This document shows positions 32,321-41,104 of a stretch of DNA of 64,000 nt, one piece after another. The translations under genes were made by a program, and so were the position numbers. The notes beneath the pieces were generated by a model that worked only from the letters and a program-made list of their open reading frames with translations, searched no databases and was not told the DNA's origin. The DNA comes from Lysinibacillus pakistanensis (GTDB lineage Bacteria > Bacillota > Bacilli > Bacillales_A > Planococcaceae). The stretch spans positions 1,610,501 to 1,674,500 of the forward strand of contig NZ_CP126101.1 of the NCBI RefSeq assembly GCF_030123245.1, given 5' to 3'. Each line of letters begins with the position of its first letter. Position 1 is the first letter of the stretch.

Positions 32321-33697
32321 GTGAATACATCTCATTCACAGATAAATTTGCATCATAAACAAATTTTATTATGGCTCTGTGTTCTTTCTTTTTTCAGTGT
32401 TTTAAATGAAATGGTTTTGAATGTTTCATTACCGGATATTGCTAGAGATTTTCATAAGGAACCAGCAAGTATTAACTGGATAAATACAGCGTTTATATTG
32501 ACTTTTTCCATAGGTACAGCGGTATATGGAAAACTATCGGATCAGCTTGGCCTTAAAAAGCTACTACTATTTGGGATTATAGTAAACTGTATTGGATCAG
32601 TTATCGGGTTTGTCGGACATTCTCTATTTCCGGTACTTATTTTGGCTAGGCTAATACAAGGAACCGGTGCTGCTGCATTTCCAGCACTTGTAATGGTTGT
32701 TGTTGCCCGCTATATTCCAAAGGGAAATAGGGGAAAGGCATTTGGTCTTATTGGGTCCATTGTAGCTATGGGAGAAGGTGTAGGGCCATTTATTGGTGGA
32801 GCAATTGCTGAATATATCCATTGGTCTTATATACTGCTTTTGCCAATTGTGACAATTATCTCTGCCCCATTCCTTGCACAATTATTAAAACAGGAAGAGG
32901 TAATAAAAGCCTCTTTGGATAATGTAGGCATACTATTTATGTCCTTGGGGATTGTATTTTTTATGATGTTTACGACATTTTATAAAATTTCCTTTTTAAT
33001 CGTTAGCTTAATCTTTTTCCTACTATTTGTTCAAAATATTAGGAGAGTTTCTAATCCTTTTGTTGATCCTGCGCTAGGGAGAAATATCTCATTTATGATT
33101 GGAATTGTTTGTGGAGGACTTATATTTGGAACTGTAGCAGGGTTTATTTCAATGGTTCCTTATATGATGAAAGACGTGTATCATTTAAGTACTGTTGCAA
33201 TTGGAAGTGGAATTATTTTTCCAGGGGCAATGAGTGTAATTGTTTTCGGTTATTTAGGGGGAGTGCTTGTAGATAAAAGTGGTTCTTTATTTGTGTTAAC
33301 TACCGGAAGTGCATTTCTTGCTATCAGCTTTATAGTAGCTGCCCTTTATATAGAAACGACACCACTGCTTATAACAATCATAGTTATTTTTGTTTTTGGG
33401 GGGCTTTCTTTTACGAAAACAGTTATATCAACCATTGTTGCAAGCAGTTTGGAACAAAAGGAAGTTGGCGCTGGTATGAGTTTGCTTAATTTCACAAGCT
33501 TTTTATCAGAAGGAATAGGCATTGCAATTGTAGGTGGATTATTATCGGTACGATTGCTAAATCAGAAATTATTACCTATAAATGCTGAGCCACCTGCCTA
33601 TTTGTATAGTAATATACTATTGCTGTTTGCAGGGATTATCGTTGTTAGCTATTTTGTTACTATGAATATGTATAAACGTTCCAGAATAAATATATAA
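32321..33697 (+). CDS. Tetracycline efflux MFS transporter, Tet(L)/Tet(K) family
   Basis: This 458-aa protein is exactly the length of Tet(L) and starts with GTG as tet(L) does. It is a 14-helix drug:H+ antiporter of the major facilitator superfamily, exporting tetracycline-divalent cation complexes (in Tet(L) also Na+/K+). Stretches agree closely with the Tet(L) sequence I remember: [51 protein letters not shown] and [15 protein letters not shown]. Differences are scattered, so this is a divergent homologue rather than the common plasmid gene. It comes with its own leader peptide and masking hairpin. An IS110 element lies just upstream. Confidence 0.88.
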   Translation: MNTSHSQINLHHKQILLWLCVLSFFSVLNEMVLNVSLPDIARDFHKEPASINWINTAFILTFSIGTAVYGKLSDQLGLKKLLLFGIIVNCIGSVIGFVGHSLFPVLILARLIQGTGAAAFPALVMVVVARYIPKGNRGKAFGLIGSIVAMGEGVGPFIGGAIAEYIHWSYILLLPIVTIISAPFLAQLLKQEEVIKASLDNVGILFMSLGIVFFMMFTTFYKISFLIVSLIFFLLFVQNIRRVSNPFVDPALGRNISFMIGIVCGGLIFGTVAGFISMVPYMMKDVYHLSTVAIGSGIIFPGAMSVIVFGYLGGVLVDKSGSLFVLTTGSAFLAISFIVAALYIETTPLLITIIVIFVFGGLSFTKTVISTIVASSLEQKEVGAGMSLLNFTSFLSEGIGIAIVGGLLSVRLLNQKLLPINAEPPAYLYSNILLLFAGIIVVSYFVTMNMYKRSRINI

Positions 33698-33733
33698 AAG
33701 AGTCAAACTATAATTTTTAAATAACTGTATTTT

Positions 33734-33763
33734 TAACCCCGTCCTAAATGTAGAACGGGGTTA
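33734..33763. terminator. Terminator shared by efflux gene and GNAT gene
   Basis: TAACCCCGT (33734-33742) and ACGGGGTTA (33755-33763) form a 9-bp stem with a 12-base loop between two converging genes. T-rich sequence lies on both sides, so it can work in both directions. Confidence 0.75.
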
Positions 33764-33820
33764 TGCTTGTTTGAGTTTTTTAGATTAATTACCCTGGTAG
33801 AATAAGCTCAAGGATAGTGG

Positions 33821-34366
33821 CTACTTTTTCTCCTGCCATTCACTTGCGAGCATTCCATAAACAACATGGTTTACATAATGATCGTAAAGCCATTCTGCAG
33901 CACGAATCGTACCTTCCATAGTAAAGCCTAGTCGTTCAGGAATAGCGCGGCTTTTCGCATTGCCCTCAGCAGCACGAATTTCAACTTTATTGAGCTGTAA
34001 AACAACAAATGCATATTGTAGTAAAGCCTTAACGGTATTCGTCATAATTCCATGTCCTTGCGCCCCTTCACTGAGCCAATAGCCGATTGCCGCAATTTTA
34101 TTACTAGGATTGATGGTATTAAAGCCTGCAATTCCAACAATTTCATCCTGAAAAACAATAACAAACGAAAGGCTGGTCTGTGCTTCCTGCCCCTTTATAC
34201 ATCCTTCAATATAGGCTGATGTATCAGCGACTTCTTTGGTGAAATCCAGCCATGGTAACCATTCACGTAAATAGGAGCGGGAATTGTCCGTTAATTCGAA
34301 AACGACATTTGCATCTTCTAGGGTAATAGTACGTAAGTATAAATCTGGTTTGATTTTGATAATCAA
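33821..34366 (-). CDS. RimJ/RimL-type GNAT N-acetyltransferase (YdaF-like)
   Basis: This 181-aa protein starts at TTG 34366 behind GAGGTGAAAG. It has the GNAT fold. LRTITLEDANVVFEL opens it, IGYWLSEGAQGHGIMTNTVKALLQYAF carries the acetyl-CoA site (Q-x-x-G-x-G/A type, here QGHGIM), and EIRAAEGNAKSRAIPERLGFTMEGTIRAAE is the RimJ/RimL-specific C-terminal motif. The typical substrate is the N-terminus of a ribosomal protein. Closest in my memory is B. subtilis YdaF. It is single and converges with the efflux gene. Confidence 0.82.
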   Translation of the reverse strand: MIIKIKPDLYLRTITLEDANVVFELTDNSRSYLREWLPWLDFTKEVADTSAYIEGCIKGQEAQTSLSFVIVFQDEIVGIAGFNTINPSNKIAAIGYWLSEGAQGHGIMTNTVKALLQYAFVVLQLNKVEIRAAEGNAKSRAIPERLGFTMEGTIRAAEWLYDHYVNHVVYGMLASEWQEKK

Positions 34367-34383
34367 TAACTTTCACCTCATTG

Positions 34384-35208
34384 TTATTTTAAGGCATCAT
34401 GCATAAAGTTCTTCATTTCATGACTAAGAACAGATAGCTCTTCAATAATTTCACTGAAATCCTGAACAAGCTGGGCCTGCTCATTGGTAGCATCATTGAT
34501 TTGCCCCATATTTTGTTTCAGATTTTCGAGATTCCGATTAATATTTCTTAACGATGCTTCTATGTTTTCAGTGGCGCTAGAGGTTTCGAAGGAAAGCTTT
34601 CTAACTTCCTGAGCCACAATGTTAAAGCCAGCGCCATGCTGACCAGCACGAGCAGCCTCAATGGATGCATTTAAGCCAAGTAAATTCGTTTGGCGTGAGA
34701 TGCTCTTTATTAAATCAGTGACTTCATTTGTTTTTTCAGAATCCTCAAGGGCATGCTGTGCTTGTTTGTTAATTTCTTCGCTTGTAGCAGCTAACTCTTC
34801 AGAATGTGAGGCAATTGTATGTACTTTGTCCTGTAAACTGTTCACGATAGTATCCATTGTGCTCATATAATCTTCGAGTTTAAGTTCATTGTCGATTGGC
34901 AGTCCAAATGCAAGAGCACCTACGACTTTACCATTTTCACGAATTGGGAATGAAAAAGCATTGATGGCAACGCCGTACACATCCTCTGGTATCACAACAT
35001 CCGCATTTTGCCCATTAAAAGCAATGAAAACATTTTGGTCGTTTGTATTTACTTTTTGACCATCTTTATAGCCTGAATCTACTCGCTTGCCTGCTAAATA
35101 TTTCACAACTATTTGACTTTCTTTTTCAACAACAGCTACAATTGCTTCTTCTTTTAATGCAAGGTGGATATACGGTACTGAAAGGGATAGTGCTTCAATA
35201 ATTTTCAT
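34384..35208 (-). CDS. yfmS: Soluble methyl-accepting chemotaxis protein, YfmS-like
   Basis: Starting at the ATG at 35208 (GGAGGAATTTTT upstream) the protein is 274 aa. It has no membrane helix. Residues 1-125 form a sensory domain ([24 protein letters not shown]...[18 protein letters not shown]). Residues 130-274 are a short MCP signalling domain with the conserved hairpin tip ([20 protein letters not shown]). Size and layout match B. subtilis YfmS, a cytoplasmic chemoreceptor. It would signal to CheA. An upstream in-frame ATG at 35250 lacks a ribosome binding site. Confidence 0.85.
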   Translation of the reverse strand: MKIIEALSLSVPYIHLALKEEAIVAVVEKESQIVVKYLAGKRVDSGYKDGQKVNTNDQNVFIAFNGQNADVVIPEDVYGVAINAFSFPIRENGKVVGALAFGLPIDNELKLEDYMSTMDTIVNSLQDKVHTIASHSEELAATSEEINKQAQHALEDSEKTNEVTDLIKSISRQTNLLGLNASIEAARAGQHGAGFNIVAQEVRKLSFETSSATENIEASLRNINRNLENLKQNMGQINDATNEQAQLVQDFSEIIEELSVLSHEMKNFMHDALK

Positions 35209-35506
35209 AAAAATTCCTCCAAGTCTGTGCAACGAAAATAGTCTAGTCATCGGCTCACTTTGACAATGATTGCTAGATGATTACTTTCACTGTAGCACAA
35301 TAATTGCCAACTCAAAATAGTAAATCTAAATTTTTTATTAAGAAAAATAGAGAAATTATTTATAGTGAAAATGTCAAATAAAATATAACAATAAAAATAA
35401 AATTAGAAATGATTTTGTCGATTTTTTGACAGTCTATCGTGTGTTTTAATGAAAATTGTATTAGAATAAATAGTATTATTGGTTTGTATGTTAAGGAGCG
35501 AGACAC

Positions 35507-36712
35507 ATGGACTTTATTCAAAAGGGGACAAGGGCGTTTCATAAAGCAAATTGGGCTTTATTTTTAGCAGGCTTTATTACCTTTGCCAACCTCTATATAA
35601 CGCAGCCTTTACTGCCAACGTTTGCAGCGGAGTTTCATGTATCACCAGCCGTTGCGAGCTTATCGCTATCAGTGACTACCTTTGCACTATCTATCAGCAT
35701 GATTATTGTTGGCTCATTGTCTGAGGCTTGGGGAAGAAAATCATTAATGACTATTTCGATTTTTGCTGCATCGATCCTTACCCTAGCGCTTGCCTTTTCA
35801 CCAAATTTTGAAATGATTTTAGTGCTCCGAGTACTACAAGGAGTAGTTTTTGCGGGTTTGCCTGCTATTGCCATGGCATATTTAGGAGAGGAAATCGACC
35901 CATCTAGTTTAGGTGTGGCCATGGGCTTGTACATAAGTGGAAACTCAGTTGGGGGACTTAGTGGACGGGTTATTATCGGAACATTAACGGATCTTTATAA
36001 TTGGCAGGTGGGCATGATTGTACTTGGTATAATTAGTCTACTCATTAGCCTGATATTTGTCTGGATGCTGCCGAATTCCAAGCATTTTACGGCTCGATCT
36101 TTGCAAATAAAAGCATTAACGACCTCACTTATACAACATTTAAAGGACCCATCAATGCTTTGTTTGTTCGGCATTAGCTTTGTTTTAATGGGAAGCTTTG
36201 TTACGCTGTATAACTATATAGGCTTTAAATTAATGGCATCGCCCTATAATTTAAGTGCTACAATTGTTGGGTGGATATTTATTATTTACTTGGTCGGTAC
36301 ATTCAGTTCTGCTTGGTTCGGCGGTTTAGCTGATCGATATGGACGTCAAAAAATGCTGCTATTGTCAATTGCTATTATGCTGATAGGGGCCATCCTTACA
36401 TTACACGGCTTTCTGAGTTTGAAGATTATTGGCATTACCGTTTTTACATTTGGCTTCTTTGCGGCACACTCGATTGCTAGCGGATGGGTTAGTAAAAGAG
36501 CCACTCATGATAAAGCACAAGCCTCCTCACTTTATTTATTTTTCTATTATTTTGGCTCTAGTGTTGGAGGAACAGTGGGAGGCATATTTTGGATGCATTT
36601 CGGCTGGATAGGTGTTATTACGATGATTGCTGTATTTTTAGCCGTTGCCTGCTTCCTATCTTTTTTATTAAAGGGCTTTATTAAAAAACAACATATAGCA
36701 GTGGGTCACTAG
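35507..36712 (+). CDS. MFS transporter, YnfM/arabinose-efflux type
   Basis: This 401-aa protein has about 12 membrane helices. MFS motif A appears between helices 2 and 3 (GSLSEAWGRKSLM) and again in the second half (GGLADRYGRQKML). FITFANLYITQPLLPTFAAEF near the N-terminus and ASGWVSKRATHDKAQASSLYLFFYYFGSSVGG near the C-terminus are typical of the YnfM-like subgroup. The substrate is unknown. The ribosome binding site AAGGAGCGAGACAC precedes the ATG. The next gene follows by 25 bases and may be co-transcribed. Confidence 0.85.
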   Translation: MDFIQKGTRAFHKANWALFLAGFITFANLYITQPLLPTFAAEFHVSPAVASLSLSVTTFALSISMIIVGSLSEAWGRKSLMTISIFAASILTLALAFSPNFEMILVLRVLQGVVFAGLPAIAMAYLGEEIDPSSLGVAMGLYISGNSVGGLSGRVIIGTLTDLYNWQVGMIVLGIISLLISLIFVWMLPNSKHFTARSLQIKALTTSLIQHLKDPSMLCLFGISFVLMGSFVTLYNYIGFKLMASPYNLSATIVGWIFIIYLVGTFSSAWFGGLADRYGRQKMLLLSIAIMLIGAILTLHGFLSLKIIGITVFTFGFFAAHSIASGWVSKRATHDKAQASSLYLFFYYFGSSVGGTVGGIFWMHFGWIGVITMIAVFLAVACFLSFLLKGFIKKQHIAVGH

Positions 36713-36737
36713 GAATTATTGATTGTGAGGTGCTATT

Positions 36738-37466
36738 TTGTTCGAACTTATTATCTTTTTTTTAATTATCTTGTTTGCCTCGATTTTACAAACAAGCTCA
36801 GGTTTTGGCTTTTCTATCATCGCCACGCCATTATTATTGGTGCTATTTTCGCCACAGGAAGCCATACAAATCAATATCCTTTTATCTTTAGTTATTTCAT
36901 TTACATTAATATGGAAGATCAGACAGGATGTTGATTTTAGTTTATTAAAGAAAATTGTAATGGGTAGTTTAATTGGTGCACCATTTGGTAGTGTGATATT
37001 TTCGTTTGTCAACATCATCACTTTTAAATTAATTATTGCTATCACATTAATAGGATTAACAATTCTACTTATTAAAAATTTGTCTTTTCAACCAACGACA
37101 AAAAGAGATTATGGAGTAGGCTTTTTATCAGGATTGTTAACTACAAGTATTGGGATGGCTGGACCCCCATTATTACTTTATTTTGCAGGTACAATGAAAA
37201 GTAAGGAAATGATTAGAGCTACAACTTTAGCCTACTATATTTTTATTTACCTAATTAGTTTACTCTTCCAATTAACAATGACAGGTACAAATAAAACAGT
37301 TTGGGTTAATAGTTTGTATGCATTGCCAATTTTACTAATAGGTTTAGTTGTAGGGCAAATTTTCTTTAATAGGCTCGACCAAAAGCTTTTTTCAAGGTTG
37401 ATTAATATAATGCTATTTGCTGCAGGTGTTATTCTATTAATTCAAACTATATTTGCTATGTTTTAA
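36738..37466 (+). CDS. TauE/SafE-family membrane transporter
   Basis: This 242-aa protein starts at TTG 36738 behind GAGGTG. It has about eight membrane helices in two repeats. The family motif is seen in SSGFGFSIIATPLLLVLFSP near the N-terminus and GFLSGLLTTSIGMAGPPLLLYF in the second half. TauE/SafE proteins export sulfite, sulfoacetate or other small anions; the actual substrate here is not shown. It lies 25 bases after the MFS gene. Confidence 0.85.
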   Translation: MFELIIFFLIILFASILQTSSGFGFSIIATPLLLVLFSPQEAIQINILLSLVISFTLIWKIRQDVDFSLLKKIVMGSLIGAPFGSVIFSFVNIITFKLIIAITLIGLTILLIKNLSFQPTTKRDYGVGFLSGLLTTSIGMAGPPLLLYFAGTMKSKEMIRATTLAYYIFIYLISLLFQLTMTGTNKTVWVNSLYALPILLIGLVVGQIFFNRLDQKLFSRLINIMLFAAGVILLIQTIFAMF

Positions 37467-37476
37467 GAGTTACTAT

Positions 37477-37504
37477 TTGTTATAAGCGAACGAATCGGTA
37501 TAAT
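37477..37504 (+). promoter_or_regulatory. Promoter of the cyclophilin gene
   Basis: TTGTTA (37477-37482) and TATAAT (37499-37504) are 16 bases apart. The ribosome binding site and start follow at about 37,522 and 37,539. Confidence 0.6.
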
Positions 37505-37538
37505 AAATAGACGAGCTAAAAAGAGGAGAGGAAATACT

Positions 37539-38210
37539 ATGTTTACGCGTTATAAAGGAATTTATCTTGTCTTTGCGTTGCTTACAGTGACTTTTATTGT
37601 GACAGGTTGCGGAGCAGCTAAAGAACAAGGACAACCTGAGGGTAAGAAGGCACAGGAATCGGAAGAAAAAGTAGATTATTCTTCTGAAGTGAAGGAAAAT
37701 CCAATTGTGACAATTACGATGGAAAATGGCGAAAAAATCGTCATCGAATTAGAGCCTTCTACAGCACCGAACACAGTAGCTAATTTTATTTCTTTAGTTA
37801 ACAAAGGCTTTTATGATGGTCTTATTTTCCATCGCGTTATTCCTGGTTTTATGATTCAAGGGGGAGATCCTTCAGGTAATGGTACGGGTGGACCAGACTA
37901 TTCGATAGAAGGTGAGTTTTCTTCTAATGGCTTTAAAAACGATTTGAAGCATGAACGTGGCGTTATTTCAATGGCACGTTCGGGGGACCCGAATTCCGCG
38001 GGATCACAATTTTTCATTATGGTAGATACAGCATCACATCTTGATGGTCAATATGCTGCTTTTGGGAAAGTGATTGAGGGCATGGAAACAGTGGATGCGA
38101 TTGTTGCTGTTGAACGAGATGGTGAAAAGCCACTGGAAGATCAGCGAATGAAAAAGGTGGAAGTGGATACAAAGGGCTTTGATTACCCAGCTCCAAAGGT
38201 TTTAAAATAG
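37539..38210 (+). CDS. Cyclophilin-type peptidyl-prolyl isomerase, lipoprotein
   Basis: This 223-aa protein has a lipoprotein signal (helix then lipobox VTGC, Cys at about residue 25), so it is predicted to be anchored on the outer face of the membrane. After a charged linker the cyclophilin domain occupies about 58-210: FHRVIPGFMIQGGDP, GTGGPDYSIEGEF and SAGSQFFIMVDTASHLDGQYAAFGKV carry the usual active-site Arg, Phe, Gln and His residues. It would assist folding of exported proteins. The gene is monocistronic, with its own promoter and terminator. Confidence 0.92.
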   Translation: MFTRYKGIYLVFALLTVTFIVTGCGAAKEQGQPEGKKAQESEEKVDYSSEVKENPIVTITMENGEKIVIELEPSTAPNTVANFISLVNKGFYDGLIFHRVIPGFMIQGGDPSGNGTGGPDYSIEGEFSSNGFKNDLKHERGVISMARSGDPNSAGSQFFIMVDTASHLDGQYAAFGKVIEGMETVDAIVAVERDGEKPLEDQRMKKVEVDTKGFDYPAPKVLK

Positions 38211-38218
38211 AAGTCTGC

Positions 38219-38264
38219 CCAATTAGTTTTTGCACTAAATGATTGTGAACTTAATTGGTTTTTT
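38219..38264 (+). terminator. Terminator of the cyclophilin gene
   Basis: CCAATTA (38219-38225) pairs with TAATTGG (38252-38258), followed by six T. The long loop contains further pairing. Confidence 0.65.
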
Positions 38265-38271
38265 AAGTTCT

Positions 38272-38589
38272 TTACATCGAAATAAGCCAAATAAAATCAT
38301 CCTCAACAATCATTTGAATGTCTAGGCCGAGTCTAATCAATTGCTCGGCTTTTAATTGTTTTGTACTGAACCCTCGATGGTTCTTTCCAAGAATAACGAA
38401 ATCTGTCTCCTTTGTAACAGCACCTTGTACTATCCCTCCACAAGCCCTCACTTTTTTCGCAGCTTCTGCACGTATCATCGTGGAAAGAGCCCCTGTAAAG
38501 ACAATTTGTTTATTATAAAATGGATGCATGAAGCATTCAGATGGATCAGAAAGATAAATGATTTCAGTGTTGTTGTTATTTTTGTCCAT
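38272..38589 (-). CDS. Stand-alone BRCT-domain protein
   Basis: From the ATG at 38589 (AAGGAGAATCAAC upstream) the protein is 105 aa. About residues 25-100 form one BRCT domain: NKQIVFTGALSTMIRAEAAKKVRACGGIVQGAVTKETDFVILGK is the classical first strand, helix and GG turn. It resembles the BRCT domain at the end of NAD-dependent DNA ligase (LigA), but there is no ligase or exonuclease part. Such small BRCT proteins may bind DNA ends or nicks. It lies alone between converging and divergent neighbours. Confidence 0.8.
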   Translation of the reverse strand: MDKNNNNTEIIYLSDPSECFMHPFYNKQIVFTGALSTMIRAEAAKKVRACGGIVQGAVTKETDFVILGKNHRGFSTKQLKAEQLIRLGLDIQMIVEDDFIWLISM

Positions 38590-38650
38590 GTTGATTCTCC
38601 TTATGTGAATGCTAAAGGTTTTCACTCTCGATCGTGCAAATTAAGAAAAG

Positions 38651-38686
38651 GAAGCATGAAAAATCAATGACGATTTTCCATGCTTC
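38651..38686 (-). terminator. Terminator of fabI
   Basis: A 15-bp stem is formed by 38651-38665 and 38672-38686 (GAAGCATG ... CATGCTTC) with a 6-base loop. On the minus strand it is followed by CTTTTCTTAATTTG. It lies just after the fabI stop. Confidence 0.75.
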
Positions 38687-38693
38687 TTTGTAT

Positions 38694-39476
38694 TTATCCC
38701 ATAATATTATAGCCAGCGTCGATGTAAATTGTTTCGCCTGTAACGCCTCGAGATAGGTGAGAAAGCATCACAATTGTCATATCTGCTACTTCGTCTTGCT
38801 GAACATTACGCTTTAATGGAGCTGTTTCTTCGATTTTGTGTAAAATTGTGTTGAAGGAAGGAACGCCTTTTGCTGCAAGTGTACGAATCGCTCCAGCTGA
38901 AATTGCATTGACACGAATATTATCCTTCCCGATATCTGCAGCAAGGTAGCGCATAGAAGCCTCTAATGCTGCTTTCGCTACGCCCATTACATTGTAGCCG
39001 TCAAGCACACGCTCTGCGCCTAAATAGCTCATAGTTACTATTGAACCGCCTTCAGTCATATAAGGATGTGCCGCTTTTGCTGCTGAGATAAGGGAATACG
39101 CACTAGTATCTTGTGCAAATGCATAGCCATCGCGAGTTGTCTCTAAGAAACGGTTGTGTAAATCTTCTGCATTGGCAAACGCTACAGAGTGTACAATACC
39201 ATGAATAATGCCTACTTTTGAACCGATTTCATCAAAGGCTGCCTTTGTGCTGTCATCGCTGTTCACGTCACATTGCACAATCAATGAATTAGATTGTCCA
39301 ATATTTTCTAATTGCTTTTGTAATTTTTTTAATGAACGTTCTTGGCGATAGGTGAAAATAACATTTGCGCCGACATCAAATAAACGTTTTGCGATGCCCC
39401 AAGCAATACTACGATCATTTGCCACACCCATTACCACAATATTTTTATCTTTTAATTGTAATAAATTATCCATCAT
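38694..39476 (-). CDS. fabI: Enoyl-[acyl-carrier-protein] reductase FabI
   Basis: This 260-aa enzyme does the last reduction of type II fatty acid elongation using NAD(P)H. It has the SDR fold with the FabI-type glycine motif (VVMGVANDRSIAWGIAKRL). The catalytic Tyr/Lys set is in YNVMGVAKAALEASMRYLAADIG, with the further Tyr in SYLGAERVL. IRTLAAKGVPSFN is the FabI substrate loop. Length matches B. subtilis FabI (258 aa). An almost perfect FapR operator overlaps its promoter, so it should respond to malonyl-CoA. Confidence 0.95.
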   Translation of the reverse strand: MMDNLLQLKDKNIVVMGVANDRSIAWGIAKRLFDVGANVIFTYRQERSLKKLQKQLENIGQSNSLIVQCDVNSDDSTKAAFDEIGSKVGIIHGIVHSVAFANAEDLHNRFLETTRDGYAFAQDTSAYSLISAAKAAHPYMTEGGSIVTMSYLGAERVLDGYNVMGVAKAALEASMRYLAADIGKDNIRVNAISAGAIRTLAAKGVPSFNTILHKIEETAPLKRNVQQDEVADMTIVMLSHLSRGVTGETIYIDAGYNIMG

Positions 39477-39510
39477 TTATAAGAACCCCTTTATGAAATA
39501 ATATCTGTTA

Positions 39511-39527
39511 TTAGTACCAACTACTAA
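39511..39527 (-). promoter_or_regulatory. FapR operator of fabI
   Basis: TTAGTACCAACTACTAA matches the FapR consensus TTAGTACCTRNTACTAA at 16 of 17 positions. It lies just downstream of the fabI -10 box, around the expected transcription start. FapR represses lipid-synthesis genes until malonyl-CoA releases it. Confidence 0.88.
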
Positions 39528-39528
39528 A

Positions 39529-39557
39529 ATCTTATCATACATAAAAAATGGTTGCAA
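39529..39557 (-). promoter_or_regulatory. fabI: fabI promoter
   Basis: On the minus strand TTGCAA (39557-39552) and TAAGAT (39534-39529) are 17 bases apart. The FapR operator follows immediately. Confidence 0.7.
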
Positions 39558-39686
39558 TAACAAGATGACAGGGGGACACAATTTTAAAAAAGCGGTACAA
39601 AAAAATCATCTCTAGTTTATGTAGAGACGAATCCAATTGCATGTATTATGAAGATTTTTATATAAATCTAAGGCATTTTAAAATAA

Positions 39687-39712
39687 GAAGGCACCCAGCT
39701 TTGGATGCCTTC
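39687..39712 (-). terminator. Terminator of the ferredoxin gene
   Basis: GAAGGCA (39687-39693) pairs with TGCCTTC (39706-39712), with further inner pairs. The minus strand continues TTATTTTAAAAT. Confidence 0.75.
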
Positions 39713-39722
39713 AACGTTTGAT

Positions 39723-39986
<264 letters not shown>

Positions 39987-40078
39987 TTACAATGTTCCTA
40001 CAAAGCTTCATTCTCATTTTAAAGATGTTTATCTGACATTTCAACATAAATACTATGAAATTGGAGGAATTTGCGTCT

Positions 40079-41104
40079 ATGTTTCATCAAATTCTATTGC
40101 AAATCTTTCAAAAGCTCAATAACGAGAGAACAATTTCTGCTGCTTACCATATATTAAGAGGAAAGCGTTCAGGTCAGACGATACAAGACATTGGGCTATT
40201 TCAGCTACATCCTTACTTTGGATTATTAACAAAGCTACCGAGACCAACATTTGATAATGCTGTAAAGTTATTTTCGCAATATAGTTGGTTAGATATACAG
40301 GAATCTGGTCACTATTCCCTGAAAAAGCTCGGTTTACAGCGAGCAGAGCAAACGCCTGCTTTTTTATTTGATGGATGGCATTATCGAGGAAATGAACATA
40401 TTTTTTTTGCAAGATTGTCTTTGATTGTACAAAGCCTCTCTTATCAAAATGCTGGAGTACGTTCTTTTTCTCCAATCAGTAGAGATGTAACGATTCAGTC
40501 ATGGGTTCGCTCATTTTTACTAAAGCATAATTATCAGGATCGGCATTTACAGGAACAATTATTAGTAGAATGCGAAAGAGCGCTTGCAGAATTGCCCCAA
40601 GCAGATACCAATAAACAGCTTGTCCTTTATCGATTAAGCGGTCAGAATTTACCAGGATGGACGTGGCAGCAGCTTGCTAGTGAGCGTAAGGAAGTCGTTT
40701 TAGATAGTCAATTGGCATTTATTGAACTTCTACATACATTATTAAATGAAGTACATCAAAAGGGGTATCCTTTGCTTAGTGAAATTGCAGAGGGATTAAG
40801 GGTAAAGGCATTAATCACCGATTCTGCACAACAAACAGCATATTTATATGAGCAGGGCTATTCAATTGAGCAAATTGTGCAAATAAGAAAGCTTAAACAA
40901 AGTACCATTGAGGATCATTTAGTAGAATTAGCCATGTATGAACCGAACTTTTCGATTGGTTCTTTCGTCTCTTATGAGGAAGCAGAAAAGGTTTGGCAAG
41001 CCTCGAAACAATATCAAACGAAGAAGTTAAAAACATTGCATGAAGTAGTTGAAGGCATGAGTTATTTCCAATTAAAACTTATCCTTGCGAAAGGAGAAGT
41101 GTAG
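40079..41104 (+). CDS. ypbB: YpbB-like helix-turn-helix protein
   Basis: From the ATG at 40079 (GGAGG 11 bases upstream) the protein is 341 aa, close to B. subtilis YpbB (352). NNERTISAAYHILRGKRSGQTIQDIGLFQL near the N-terminus matches that family. The C-terminal part (about 250-340) resembles the HTH region found at the end of RecQ helicases (EQGYSIEQIVQIRKLKQSTIEDHLVELA). It ends right where the helicase gene begins, so the two are coupled and may act as partners. An in-frame ATG at 40055 is less likely. Confidence 0.85.
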   Translation: MFHQILLQIFQKLNNERTISAAYHILRGKRSGQTIQDIGLFQLHPYFGLLTKLPRPTFDNAVKLFSQYSWLDIQESGHYSLKKLGLQRAEQTPAFLFDGWHYRGNEHIFFARLSLIVQSLSYQNAGVRSFSPISRDVTIQSWVRSFLLKHNYQDRHLQEQLLVECERALAELPQADTNKQLVLYRLSGQNLPGWTWQQLASERKEVVLDSQLAFIELLHTLLNEVHQKGYPLLSEIAEGLRVKALITDSAQQTAYLYEQGYSIEQIVQIRKLKQSTIEDHLVELAMYEPNFSIGSFVSYEEAEKVWQASKQYQTKKLKTLHEVVEGMSYFQLKLILAKGEV

